A DNA stretch of 50,249 nt, from positions 1 through 50,249 of the forward strand of contig CAKUIM010000017.1 in NCBI GenBank assembly GCA_934660965.1, read 5' to 3'. Below, piece after piece: positions 39,264-46,913 of this stretch. Numbering within the stretch: position 1 is the stretch's first letter; every line of letters begins with the position of its first letter. The notes below the pieces were generated by a model. It saw nothing but the letters and a program-made list of their open reading frames with translations. It had not been told where the DNA came from and made no database searches. Position numbers and translations under genes: made by a program. The DNA is from an uncultured Oscillospiraceae bacterium (GTDB lineage: Bacteria; Bacillota; Clostridia; Oscillospirales; Oscillospiraceae).

Positions 39264-39749
39264 ATGAAGGTTTACAAGTATGGCGACAACGTGGATACCG
39301 ACGTCATCATTCCCGCCCGGTACCTGAACGCGCCGGACGAGAAGTCGCTGGCGTCCCACTGCATGGAGGACATCGACGCCGGCTTTGCCGCCTCGGTGGA
39401 GCCGGGGGACATCATTGTGGGGGGCAGCAACTTCGGCTGCGGCTCCTCCCGGGAGCACGCACCCCTGGCCATCAAGGCCTGCGGGGTGAAGTGCGTCATC
39501 GCCAAGAGCTTTGCCCGTATTTTTTACCGAAACGCCATCAACATCGGCTTTCCCATCATGGAGTGCCCGGAGGCGGTGGTCGGCATCTCCGCCGGCGATC
39601 GGGTGAGCGTAGATTTCGCCGCCGGCGTCATCGTCAACGAGACCACCGGGGCGCGCTTCCAGGCCGCTCCCTTCCCCGAGTTTATCAACGGCATCATTGA
39701 AAACGGCGGCCTGCTCAAGAGCCTGAAAGCAAGAGGTGCGGCGAAATGA
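39264..39749 (+). CDS. leuD: 3-isopropylmalate dehydratase small subunit
   Basis: A 161-residue swivel-domain partner of LeuC. Hallmarks are YGDNVDTDVIIPARYL and GGSNFGCGSSREHAPLAIKACG, followed by KSFARIFYRNAINIGFP. It lies 15 nt after leuC and overlaps leuB by 4 nt. Confidence 0.95.
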   Translation: MKVYKYGDNVDTDVIIPARYLNAPDEKSLASHCMEDIDAGFAASVEPGDIIVGGSNFGCGSSREHAPLAIKACGVKCVIAKSFARIFYRNAINIGFPIMECPEAVVGISAGDRVSVDFAAGVIVNETTGARFQAAPFPEFINGIIENGGLLKSLKARGAAK

Positions 39750-40822
39750 ATTACAAGATCGCACTCATCCGGGGGGACGGCATCGGCCCGGAAATCGTAA
39801 ACGAGGCGGTAGGCGTCCTCGACCGGGTGGGGGAGCGCTTCGGCCACAGCTTTGCCTATGTGGACGTGCTCATGGGCGGCTGCGCCACCGACGCGGTGGG
39901 CAAGAGCTACCCGGACGGCACCGCCGAGACCTGCCGCAGCTGCGACGCCGTGCTGCTGGGCGCGGTGGGCGGCCCCAAATGGGGCAGCGACAAAAGCGCC
40001 GAGCAGCGGCCGGAGACCGCCCTGCTGGCCATCCGGAAGGACCTTGGCCTTTACGCCAACCTGCGCCCCGCCGCCCTCCGGCCCGCCCTGGCGGAGGCCT
40101 GCCCCCTGCGGAAGGAGACCGCCGAGCGCGGCATCGACCTGATGATGGTGCGGGAGCTCACCGGCGGCATCTATTTCGGCAAGCGCAGCCGCTATGAGAC
40201 TGCCGACCGGGGCGTGGAGTGCACCGACCTGATGGCCTATTCCGAGATGGAGATTGAGCGCATCGGCCGCCGGGCCTTTGAGCTGGCCCGCCAGCGCCGC
40301 AGGAAGGTCTCCAGCGTGGACAAGGCAAACGTGCTGGAGACCAGCCGGCTCTGGCGCAGCGTGATGCACCGCCTGGCCCAGGAATATCCGGATGTAGCCT
40401 ATGAGGACGTGCTGGTGGACAACTGCGCCATGCAGCTTGTGCGCGACCCGGGGCAGTTCGACGTGGTGGTGACGGAGAACATGTTCGGCGACATCCTCTC
40501 CGACGAGGCGTCCATGGTCACCGGCTCCATCGGGCTGCTGCCCTCCGCCTCCATGGGCGACGGCGCACCGGCCCTCTACGAGCCCATTCACGGCTCCGCG
40601 CCCGACATCGCCGGGCAGAACAAGGCAAATCCCATCGCCACCATCCTGTCCGTAGCCATGATGCTGCGCTACTCCTTCAAGCTTGCCGCCGAGGCAGACG
40701 CGGTGGAGGCTGCCGTTGACAAGGCCCTTGCAGACGGCTGGCGCACCGCCGACATCGCCAAGGCAGGGGAGGCCGTCGTCGGCACCCGGCAGATGGGCCG
40801 GGTCATCCGGGACAATCTCTGA
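39746..40822 (+). CDS. leuB: 3-isopropylmalate dehydrogenase
   Basis: An NAD-dependent oxidative decarboxylase of 358 residues. The start IALIRGDGIGPEIVNEAV, the substrate segment MMVRELTGGIYFGKRS, the metal aspartates around TENMFGDILSDEASM and the NAD-binding GSAPDIAGQNKANPIA are intact. The family can also act on methylmalate or tartrate; the GGIYFG segment is that of isopropylmalate enzymes. A terminator follows. Confidence 0.96.
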   Translation: MNYKIALIRGDGIGPEIVNEAVGVLDRVGERFGHSFAYVDVLMGGCATDAVGKSYPDGTAETCRSCDAVLLGAVGGPKWGSDKSAEQRPETALLAIRKDLGLYANLRPAALRPALAEACPLRKETAERGIDLMMVRELTGGIYFGKRSRYETADRGVECTDLMAYSEMEIERIGRRAFELARQRRRKVSSVDKANVLETSRLWRSVMHRLAQEYPDVAYEDVLVDNCAMQLVRDPGQFDVVVTENMFGDILSDEASMVTGSIGLLPSASMGDGAPALYEPIHGSAPDIAGQNKANPIATILSVAMMLRYSFKLAAEADAVEAAVDKALADGWRTADIAKAGEAVVGTRQMGRVIRDNL

Positions 40823-40838
40823 AAAAGCAGGAAAACGG

Positions 40839-40884
40839 CGGGCCGCTTCGCATCGAATACCGGTGCGGGGCGGCCCGTTTCCCT
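40839..40884 (+). terminator. Terminator after leuB
   Basis: CGGGCCGC (40839-40846) pairs with GCGGCCCG (40870-40877), with an inner CGCA/TGCG stem, followed by TTTCCCTTT. Confidence 0.7.
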
Positions 40885-40906
40885 TTGGTTTAGCGTGCTG
40901 AAGCAC

Positions 40907-40935
40907 TTGAAATAAGGGAAAAACTGTGTTAGGAT
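40907..40935 (+). promoter_or_regulatory. Promoter of the crotonase gene
   Basis: TTGAAA (40907-40912), 17-nt spacer, TAGGAT (40930-40935), in a locally AT-rich stretch. Confidence 0.55.
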
Positions 40936-41022
40936 TAAAATACAAAAAACCGTATCCGATTTACCCTGCTGCAAAAGGGGACAGGGGAGCGCCGGAGCGG
41001 GAATTATGGAGGGATGAGACCT

Positions 41023-41823
41023 ATGCCAGACCTGCTGTTTTCCGTCAAGGACCATATTGCCTACATCACCCTCAACCGCCCCGAGGCCCTCAACGCCTTC
41101 AGCGGAGAGATGCTCGATCTTTGGATCCGCGCCCTGGAGCAGGTGCGGGACGACGATGATATCCACGCGGTCCTGCTCTCCGGCAGTGGCCGGGCCTTCT
41201 GCCCCGGCGGCGATGTCAAGACCATGGCGGCGGGAAAGGGGTTTTACGAGTGCGAGGAGGATATTTCCTCCACCGCCCTGGCCCGGAAGAACTCCCTGTG
41301 GAAGCGCGTCCAGCGCGTGCCCCTGCTGCTCGAGGAGATCGACAAGCCGGTGGTGGCCAAGATCCACGGCCCCGCCATGGGCGCCGGCCTTGACATGGCT
41401 TTGATGTGCGACATCCGCATCGCCTCCCGCAGCGCCAGGCTGGGGGAGAGCTATATGAACCTGGGCATCGTCCCCGGCGACGGCGGCACCTATTTTCTGC
41501 CCCGCATCGTGGGCGCTGACAAGGCCCTCGACATGTTCTGGACCGCCCGCACCCTCACCGGGGAAGAAGCGGAGAAGGCCGGCCTTGTCACCTTCTGCGT
41601 CCCCGATGAGGAGCTGGACAGCTTTACACAAAGCTATATGGAGCGCCTGGCAAGCGGTCCCCAGCAGGCCATGCGCATGACCAAGCGCGCCGTGCGCCAG
41701 GGCGCCGGCATTCCCCTGCGCACCGCCCTTGACATGATCTCCTCCTCCATGGGCATCGTCACGGAGCTGCCTGATTTCCACGACCGGGTGGAGAAGGTCC
41801 GCCAGAAAATAACCAGCAAGTAA
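41023..41823 (+). CDS. Enoyl-CoA hydratase/isomerase family protein
   Basis: A crotonase-fold protein of 266 residues. The oxyanion-hole regions are SGRAFCPGGDVK and KIHGPAMGAGLDMALMCDIRIAS; the catalytic-site loop is LGESYMNLGIVPGDGGTYFLPRIVG. It has the glutamate (GES) typical of hydratases, while the second position reads GDGG. The exact reaction (hydratase, isomerase or other) cannot be set. ATG 41023 is chosen over 41014 because GGAGGG at 41008-41013 abuts the latter. There are no other fatty-acid or butyrate genes nearby. Confidence 0.85.
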   Translation: MPDLLFSVKDHIAYITLNRPEALNAFSGEMLDLWIRALEQVRDDDDIHAVLLSGSGRAFCPGGDVKTMAAGKGFYECEEDISSTALARKNSLWKRVQRVPLLLEEIDKPVVAKIHGPAMGAGLDMALMCDIRIASRSARLGESYMNLGIVPGDGGTYFLPRIVGADKALDMFWTARTLTGEEAEKAGLVTFCVPDEELDSFTQSYMERLASGPQQAMRMTKRAVRQGAGIPLRTALDMISSSMGIVTELPDFHDRVEKVRQKITSK

Positions 41824-41868
41824 ATTTGCTTTACACCAATTGAATCACAGCGGATAGGAGGAATCCAT

Positions 41869-42657
41869 ATGATCCTGGCCATTGACATCGGCAACACCAG
41901 CACCATGATCGCGCTCTTCGGCGGCAGGGGAGAGATCGTCTTTCTCGCCCAGATCAAGACGGATCGGCGTAAGTCCCAGGATCAGTGCTGCATCGACCTT
42001 CTCGGGGTGTTCCAGCTCTACGGGGCGCAGGTGAGCGCCGTGAAGGGGGCCATCCTTTCCAGCGTGGTGCCCGCCATGACGGGCAGCATGGCCGGTGCGG
42101 TGGCCCACCTGACCGGGAAGCGGCCTGTTCTGGTGGGGCCGGGGCTGAAAACGGGGATGTATATCAAGACTGACGGCCCCAGCCAGCTGGGCAGCGACAT
42201 CGTCGCGTCCTCCGTGGCGGCCTTCGGGAAGTACCCGCTGCCCGCCATCGTTATCAATCACGGCACCGCCACCACCTTTTCTTATTTGAGCCGCCAGGCC
42301 TATGAGGGGTGCGTCATCGTGCCCGGGGTGCAGCTTGCGGCGGAGGCCCTGTCCGAGCGCGCGGCCCAGCTGCCCCAGATTTCCCTGTACGGCCCGGTGA
42401 CGCCTCTGGGGCGCAACACGGTTGAGGCCATGCGGGCGGGGGTGCTCCTCGGCAATGCCGGCATCATCGACCGCATTATCGACAGCATGGAAGAGGCCGC
42501 CGGAGAGCCGGCCGCCGCCGTTGTGGCCACCGGCGAGGGGCTGGAGCAGGTGCTGAAATATTGCAGGCACACCATTGAGCTGGATCAGACCCTTCTCATG
42601 GAGGGCCTCTACCGGCTCTATCAGAAAAACACGGCAGGCAGCCGGAAAGACGGATAG
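41869..42657 (+). CDS. coaX: Type III pantothenate kinase homologue (CoaX), altered motifs
   Basis: Phosphorylates pantothenate in the first step of CoA synthesis. The 262 residues begin with the phosphate-binding AIDIGNTSTMIALF and contain PGVQLAAEALSERAAQLP and GNTVEAMRAG-like NTVEAMRAGVLLGNAG. Two usually conserved places differ: GAD(R) appears as GSDIV, and the (V/I)DxGTATTFD segment is INHGTATTFSYL, losing the aspartates at both ends. The enzyme may therefore be weak or altered, and a second kinase elsewhere is possible. ATG 41869 follows AGGAGG. Confidence 0.82.
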   Translation: MILAIDIGNTSTMIALFGGRGEIVFLAQIKTDRRKSQDQCCIDLLGVFQLYGAQVSAVKGAILSSVVPAMTGSMAGAVAHLTGKRPVLVGPGLKTGMYIKTDGPSQLGSDIVASSVAAFGKYPLPAIVINHGTATTFSYLSRQAYEGCVIVPGVQLAAEALSERAAQLPQISLYGPVTPLGRNTVEAMRAGVLLGNAGIIDRIIDSMEEAAGEPAAAVVATGEGLEQVLKYCRHTIELDQTLLMEGLYRLYQKNTAGSRKDG

Positions 42658-42689
42658 CAAAAGGGCTGGGATTATTTTACAAAATATAC

Positions 42690-42718
42690 TTGAAAAAATG
42701 TTCGATTTGGTGTATTCT
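42690..42718 (+). promoter_or_regulatory. Promoter of riboswitch leader 1
   Basis: TTGAAA (42690-42695), 17-nt spacer, TATTCT (42713-42718). The same promoter stands before leader 2. Confidence 0.7.
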
Positions 42719-42730
42719 ACTCTTTAGAAT

Positions 42731-42838
42731 AGAAGTTCACTCGGCAAACCCGGCGCAAGCCGGCGGCGCAAAGCTAAAGGGGCCCACCGGGCCAGCCAGC
42801 TGCAAGCCTGCCCGCAGGAAGCTACCTGCCGGCCTTCT
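42731..42838 (+). ncRNA. c-di-GMP-I (GEMM) class riboswitch, copy 1
   Basis: Conserved GEMM core: GGCAAACC (42743-42750), a stem capped by a GCAA tetraloop (CGGC-GCAA-GCCG), then GGCGCAAAGCTA, and a second stem with GGGGCCC/GGGCC and CCAGCTGC. AGAAG (42731-42735) and CTTCT (42834-42838) close the outer helix. The class senses c-di-GMP, some members 3',3'-cGAMP. The base just before GGCAAACC is C in both copies, where I recall a purine in most members, so the ligand should be tested. It precedes a terminator. Confidence 0.82.
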
Positions 42839-42847
42839 GTGCTCATG

Positions 42848-42886
42848 CCGCAGCTTTGCGCCAGCAAAAGCTGCGGCTTTGCTTTT
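42848..42886 (+). terminator. Terminator of riboswitch leader 1
   Basis: CCGCAGCTTT (42848-42857) pairs with AAAGCTGCGG (42867-42876), followed by CTTTGCTTTT. Probable expression platform. Confidence 0.82.
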
Positions 42887-42918
42887 CCTGAAATCTTGGA
42901 AAAGCTTGTAAAAAGGGG

Positions 42919-42982
42919 TTGACAAATGTGAAGAGGCCGCCATACTTGAGCAGAGCAGAGCAGGCTGATTCTCTGCTTTTTT
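42919..42982 (+). promoter_or_regulatory. Second promoter with an immediate terminator
   Basis: TTGACA (42919-42924), 16-nt spacer, CATACT (42941-42946), then GCAGAG (42955-42960) pairing with CTCTGC (42971-42976) and TTTTTT (42977-42982). A transcript from here would end after roughly 30 nt unless the terminator is bypassed. Confidence 0.5.
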
Positions 42983-43176
42983 GTCCTGCCCGGCGGCTAT
43001 TGATGCGGCATAAAGGCGTTTTAGTGACACCGTAACGGTGCCGCCAAAGCGCTTTTCCCATTTTCTCAATTCCGGCTGTCCTGTGGGCGGAATTTTCAAG
43101 ACTGCCGCAATGTGATTTGTCCGTGCCAAAACTGCGGGGAGCCGCAGAAAACATATATTTTGTAGGAGGAATATAA

Positions 43177-46100
43177 ATGAAACGCAAACTGCTATCCCTC
43201 ATCCTTGCGTTTGCCGTGACGGCCAGCCTGCTCACGGTGAGCGCAGGCGCGTTCAGGCCTACCTACGGCGACACTGCGGGCCATTGGGCCGAACGCTCCA
43301 TTGAGCGCTGGAGCGGCCACGGGATTGTCCAGGGCAGCGACGGCCTGTTTGACCCCGACGGTCACCTCACCTGCGCGCAGCTGGCGACCATTCTTGCAAG
43401 GCTCCTCAAGCTGCCCGCCGCAAAGGATGCGGGCTTCACCGACAACACGCCCGGTGCATGGTACTACGACGCCATCAACCGCTGCGCGGCAGCCGGCATC
43501 CTCAAGGGCAACGGCGACGGCACCGTGACGCCCGACGCGCCCATCACCCGCGAGCGCGCCATTGTCATGCTGGCCCGCGCGCTCGGCATCGAGCCGCTCG
43601 GCTACGCGGACCTCTCGGGGTACCTTGACGCCGCGCAGGTCTCCGCCTATGCCCAGGGCTATCTGGCCGCGATGATCAAGGCAGGCATCGTCGGCGGCGT
43701 GACTGCCGACCGGCTCGCCCCGCAGGACAACATCGACCGCGCCGCCACCGTCACCATCCTTGACCGCGCCATCGGCACCTATGCCGATCAGGACGGCATG
43801 CTCGTCGACGCCAGGGACGGCGCCCTTGTCCTCATCGTGGCGAAAAATGTTAAGGTGCTCAACGCGCCCGAGGGCACCAGGGTCATCGTTGTCGGCGGCG
43901 CGGACGGCCTGAGCGTCAACGGCAAGCCCGTCACCGACGACCAGACCTATATTGTTCCCAAGGACGCTGCCGGCGGCACCCCGTCCTCCGGCGCCGATTT
44001 CACGCACTACCACAGCTATGATGCGTCTACGCACAAGTGCTCCTGCGGCGCGTTTGACCCCGCCGTGGTCGCGACCATCGGCAATGCAAACGGCTACCTG
44101 ACGCTGCAGGACGCCCTCGCGGCTGCGGCCGACGGCGACACACTCACAGTGATCAAAGATGTCGAAACCAAGAACAGTGCAGATACCCTTGGCGCACGGA
44201 TTATCATCAGAAAGAAAATTACCCTCAACCTGAATGGGAAGATTATCTCGCCTGATGATATGGGCAATAATAACAGCAATTTCTGTGCGCTTATCATTGC
44301 TGCGGATACGATTATCAATGCAAATGAAAACGGCGGCATCAATACCGGCAGCAATGGCGGCTATGCCATCAACGTGATCGGCGGCGCGAAGCTGACCATC
44401 AACGGCGGCAGCTATTACGGCGGCGGCACGGCGGTACAGGTGGAGAAGGGCGATGTGACCATCAACGGCGGCAGCTTCGCGGTAGAGCCCTTTGGTGAGC
44501 CTTACGGCTACAACTTCCTGCTCAACTGCATTGACGCGGCCTATAAAAACGGCACCGCTAAGATCGCCGTCGCCGGCGGCACCTTTGAAAAATTCAATCC
44601 TGCCGATAACACCGCTGAGGGCGAGCACACCAGCTTTGTCGCCGCGGGCTATGAGTCCAGGGACAACGGGAACGGAACCTGGACGGTCAGCGAAAAGACC
44701 GGCGTTACCTTTGCTGCACAGGTCGGCGCGAACAAATATGAAACCTTGGCCGAGGCTTTTGCTGCGGCACAGAGCGGCGACACCGTGAAGCTGGTAGCAG
44801 ATACTACCCTGACCGGTTCGGTCGAAATCAATAAGAGCATTACGCTCGACCTGAATGGCAAGACCATCCACTACACCGGCGAAAATCAGAATACAGCCAC
44901 GCAGACCCATCGTGCACTCAATATAACGAGCGGCACGGTGACCATTAAGAGCGGTACTATCACAACTACTGTGGCCGGTACAGACTATCCCACGGAGTTT
45001 GATGCTGTCGTAGTCAAGAGCGGTGCAGAAGTGACGCTCGAAGACATGAACATCACAATCAACGACGCAAAGGGCTCCTGCCTGTATGTGTTTGCAGGCG
45101 GCAAGGCAACCGTCAAGAGCGGCAGCTACACCAATACGAACACGAGCGGTGAGAGGCTCCTGCTGAATCAGGCGGACAACACTCAGCAGCTTCTTTTTGT
45201 TGAGGGCGGCACCTTCGATGGCAGAAGTCCTGCGGATGGTGATAACAGTGGTAAGCCCTCTACCTTCCTCGCCGAGGGCTACACGGCAAAGACGCTCGAA
45301 GACGGTAAGCACCAGGTCGTTGCTCTTTTCAATGGCGGCACCGGCACGGCGAACGATCCGTTTGTGATTCAGAACGCCGAGCAGCTCAAGGCGCTCCGCG
45401 ACAGCGTCAACGCCGGCAATGACCTTGCCGGCAAGGCCTTCAGACTGACCGCAAATATCGACCTCAACGGAGAGGAATGGACGCCCATCGGCACGAGCGG
45501 GCACCCGTTCAGGGGCGTGTTCGACGGCGGAAACAATGCCATCAGCAATCTGAAGATTACCGGCGGCGGCTATATTGGCCTGTTCGGTTATATCAACGTC
45601 GGCGCTGAAATCAAGAATGTAAAGTTGGCCGGTGCGGATGTGTCCGGCAGTGAGAGAGTCGGCGGCTTGATCGGTCAAATTATCGGTGATGCGACCGTAG
45701 CCAACTGCTCTATTGACGCAGCTTCTAAAGTTACCGGTACTGACAGCAACACCGGTGGTTTGATCGGTGCGGCACAATGCGGCAGCACCAGCACGATTTC
45801 CCTGAGCAACCTCACAAACTATGCTGCTGTTACAAATACGGCCGCCTCGAATTCGAGAGCGGGCGGTATCATTGGGCAGGTCACCAGAAATGCAAATGTA
45901 ACCATCACAAACTGCCACAACCACGGTGTGCTCAGCGCTGCGAACGGCTATGCCGGCGGTATCGTTGCCGCCTATCAGAACGGATCTCTGACCATTAACG
46001 GCTGTACCAACACAAAACCTCTGTCTGACTTTGCCGGAACGCATAAGGCTGACCTCGTGGCGTGGATTACCTCTGTTCGCGCGCTTACGATCAACGCGGA

Positions 46101-46500
46101 CGGCGAGGTTACCGGAGATATGATCGGGCTTATTGAAAATGATTATTCCAGAAACTTCGAGATCAACGGCAGCCGTTATTTCCTGAATAAAACGGATGAG
46201 AGCTTCACCTTTGCATCCGCGCTTGAAAGCAAACAGAGCCTTGACACCGCGAGGATGGACCGTATCATTGATTTTTACACCTTTGCCAAAACCAAGAATT
46301 CTAACTTTGCGCCTTATCCGAACCCCAATGAGTATTGGGAAATGTTCGTTAGCGTTGGCGGTTTTGGCGGCGATGGCTGGCCGCAGTTGTTAGAGCAATA
46401 CAACAAAGCTTATCCTGACAAGAACTTGACGAAAGAAGAGTTTGCGCCCACATGGAGGGACGTTACCATGTATTTCTACACACCTGCACAGGGCGAATAA
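43177..46500 (+). CDS. Secreted S-layer-homology beta-helix surface protein
   Basis: A 1107-residue exported protein. The signal peptide is 1-25 (cleavage near SAGA-F). Three SLH domains follow (about 27-80, 84-143, 144-207), for example YGDTAGHWAERSIERW, FTDNTPGAWYYDAINR and NIDRAATVTILDRAIG, which bind pyruvylated wall polymers. From about 297 come parallel beta-helix (pectin-lyase-like) modules, each opening with a YxTLxxAxxAAxxGDT unit (near 305 and 515). Near 730-900 is a GLUG-type region (GGLIGQIIGD, GGLIGAAQCG). No LPXTG is present. It is likely an adhesin or matrix-binding protein. Its expression is set by the upstream riboswitch leader. ATG 43177 follows AGGAGG. Confidence 0.88.
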   Translation: MKRKLLSLILAFAVTASLLTVSAGAFRPTYGDTAGHWAERSIERWSGHGIVQGSDGLFDPDGHLTCAQLATILARLLKLPAAKDAGFTDNTPGAWYYDAINRCAAAGILKGNGDGTVTPDAPITRERAIVMLARALGIEPLGYADLSGYLDAAQVSAYAQGYLAAMIKAGIVGGVTADRLAPQDNIDRAATVTILDRAIGTYADQDGMLVDARDGALVLIVAKNVKVLNAPEGTRVIVVGGADGLSVNGKPVTDDQTYIVPKDAAGGTPSSGADFTHYHSYDASTHKCSCGAFDPAVVATIGNANGYLTLQDALAAAADGDTLTVIKDVETKNSADTLGARIIIRKKITLNLNGKIISPDDMGNNNSNFCALIIAADTIINANENGGINTGSNGGYAINVIGGAKLTINGGSYYGGGTAVQVEKGDVTINGGSFAVEPFGEPYGYNFLLNCIDAAYKNGTAKIAVAGGTFEKFNPADNTAEGEHTSFVAAGYESRDNGNGTWTVSEKTGVTFAAQVGANKYETLAEAFAAAQSGDTVKLVADTTLTGSVEINKSITLDLNGKTIHYTGENQNTATQTHRALNITSGTVTIKSGTITTTVAGTDYPTEFDAVVVKSGAEVTLEDMNITINDAKGSCLYVFAGGKATVKSGSYTNTNTSGERLLLNQADNTQQLLFVEGGTFDGRSPADGDNSGKPSTFLAEGYTAKTLEDGKHQVVALFNGGTGTANDPFVIQNAEQLKALRDSVNAGNDLAGKAFRLTANIDLNGEEWTPIGTSGHPFRGVFDGGNNAISNLKITGGGYIGLFGYINVGAEIKNVKLAGADVSGSERVGGLIGQIIGDATVANCSIDAASKVTGTDSNTGGLIGAAQCGSTSTISLSNLTNYAAVTNTAASNSRAGGIIGQVTRNANVTITNCHNHGVLSAANGYAGGIVAAYQNGSLTINGCTNTKPLSDFAGTHKADLVAWITSVRALTINADGEVTGDMIGLIENDYSRNFEINGSRYFLNKTDESFTFASALESKQSLDTARMDRIIDFYTFAKTKNSNFAPYPNPNEYWEMFVSVGGFGGDGWPQLLEQYNKAYPDKNLTKEEFAPTWRDVTMYFYTPAQGE

Positions 46501-46514
46501 TCTGATAACAAGGC

Positions 46515-46550
46515 AAACAAGCGCCCGAGCAAAAGCTCGGGCGCTTGTTT
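46515..46550 (+). terminator. Terminator of the SLH protein gene
   Basis: AAACAAGCGCCCGAGC (46515-46530) pairs perfectly with GCTCGGGCGCTTGTTT (46535-46550) around AAAA. The stem ends in a T-rich arm. Confidence 0.9.
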
Positions 46551-46652
46551 TGTGGGGGCATCCTGGGGGGGCAGCCGTTATCCGCTCTTGCGATGTGACG
46601 ATCCGGAACTGCACCTTCAAGGCATCCCACCGAGCACAAGCGCAATTTATAC

Positions 46653-46681
46653 TTGAAAAAATGTTCGATTTGTTGTATTCT
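46653..46681 (+). promoter_or_regulatory. Promoter of riboswitch leader 2
   Basis: TTGAAA (46653-46658), 17-nt spacer, TATTCT (46676-46681), matching leader 1. Confidence 0.7.
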
Positions 46682-46693
46682 GCTATTCGGAAT

Positions 46694-46801
46694 AGAAGTT
46701 CACCCGGCAAACCCGGCGCAAGCCGGCGACGCAAAGCTAAAGGGGCCCATCGGGCCAGCCAGCTGCAAGCCTGCCCGTAGGAAACTGCTGGCCGGCTTTC
46801 T
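46694..46801 (+). ncRNA. c-di-GMP-I (GEMM) class riboswitch, copy 2
   Basis: Near-identical to copy 1: GGCAAACC (46706-46713), GCAA-capped stem, then GCGACGCAAAGCTA, closer to the family consensus (GACGCAAAGC) than copy 1, and the GGGGCCC/GGGCCAGCC stem. AGAAG at 46694-46698 and CTTTCT near the 3' end can form the outer helix. It controls the second beta-helix protein. Confidence 0.84.
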
Positions 46802-46809
46802 GTGCTCAA

Positions 46810-46849
46810 GCCGCAGCTTTGCGCCCGCAAAAGCTGCGGCTTTGATTTG
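46810..46849 (+). terminator. Terminator of riboswitch leader 2
   Basis: GCCGCAGCTTT (46810-46820) pairs with AAAGCTGCGGC (46830-46840), followed by TTTGATTTG. Confidence 0.8.
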
Positions 46850-46913
46850 TCCGGAATTCTTTGGAAGGTCAAAAAAGCGGCAGGCAAACAAAAGCTTTTG
46901 GGGAGGCAATGTA

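Larger units (their letters stand above)
42658..43176. other. 519-bp regulatory leader of the SLH protein gene
   Basis: No gene is seen here. In order it holds a sigma-A promoter, a GEMM-class riboswitch, a terminator, a second promoter-terminator unit (42919-42982), and about 190 nt with further hairpins such as CACCG-TAA-CGGTG (43028-43040), ending in the SLH gene's AGGAGG (43164-43169). The stretch 42685-42890 is repeated at 46648-46850. Confidence 0.7.
46501..46913. other. 413-bp region between the two surface protein genes
   Basis: Contains the terminator of the SLH gene, a short stretch (about 46556-46626) whose reading VIRSCDVTIRNCTF resembles a beta-helix rung, and the second promoter-riboswitch-terminator leader. 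No complete gene is visible. Confidence 0.65.

Noticed and set aside
43192..46044. 950-codon open frame on the minus strand opposite the SLH protein gene
   Set aside because: It mirrors a real gene with signal peptide, SLH domains and ribosome binding site; the antisense translation has no family resemblance and arises from GC-rich codon bias.
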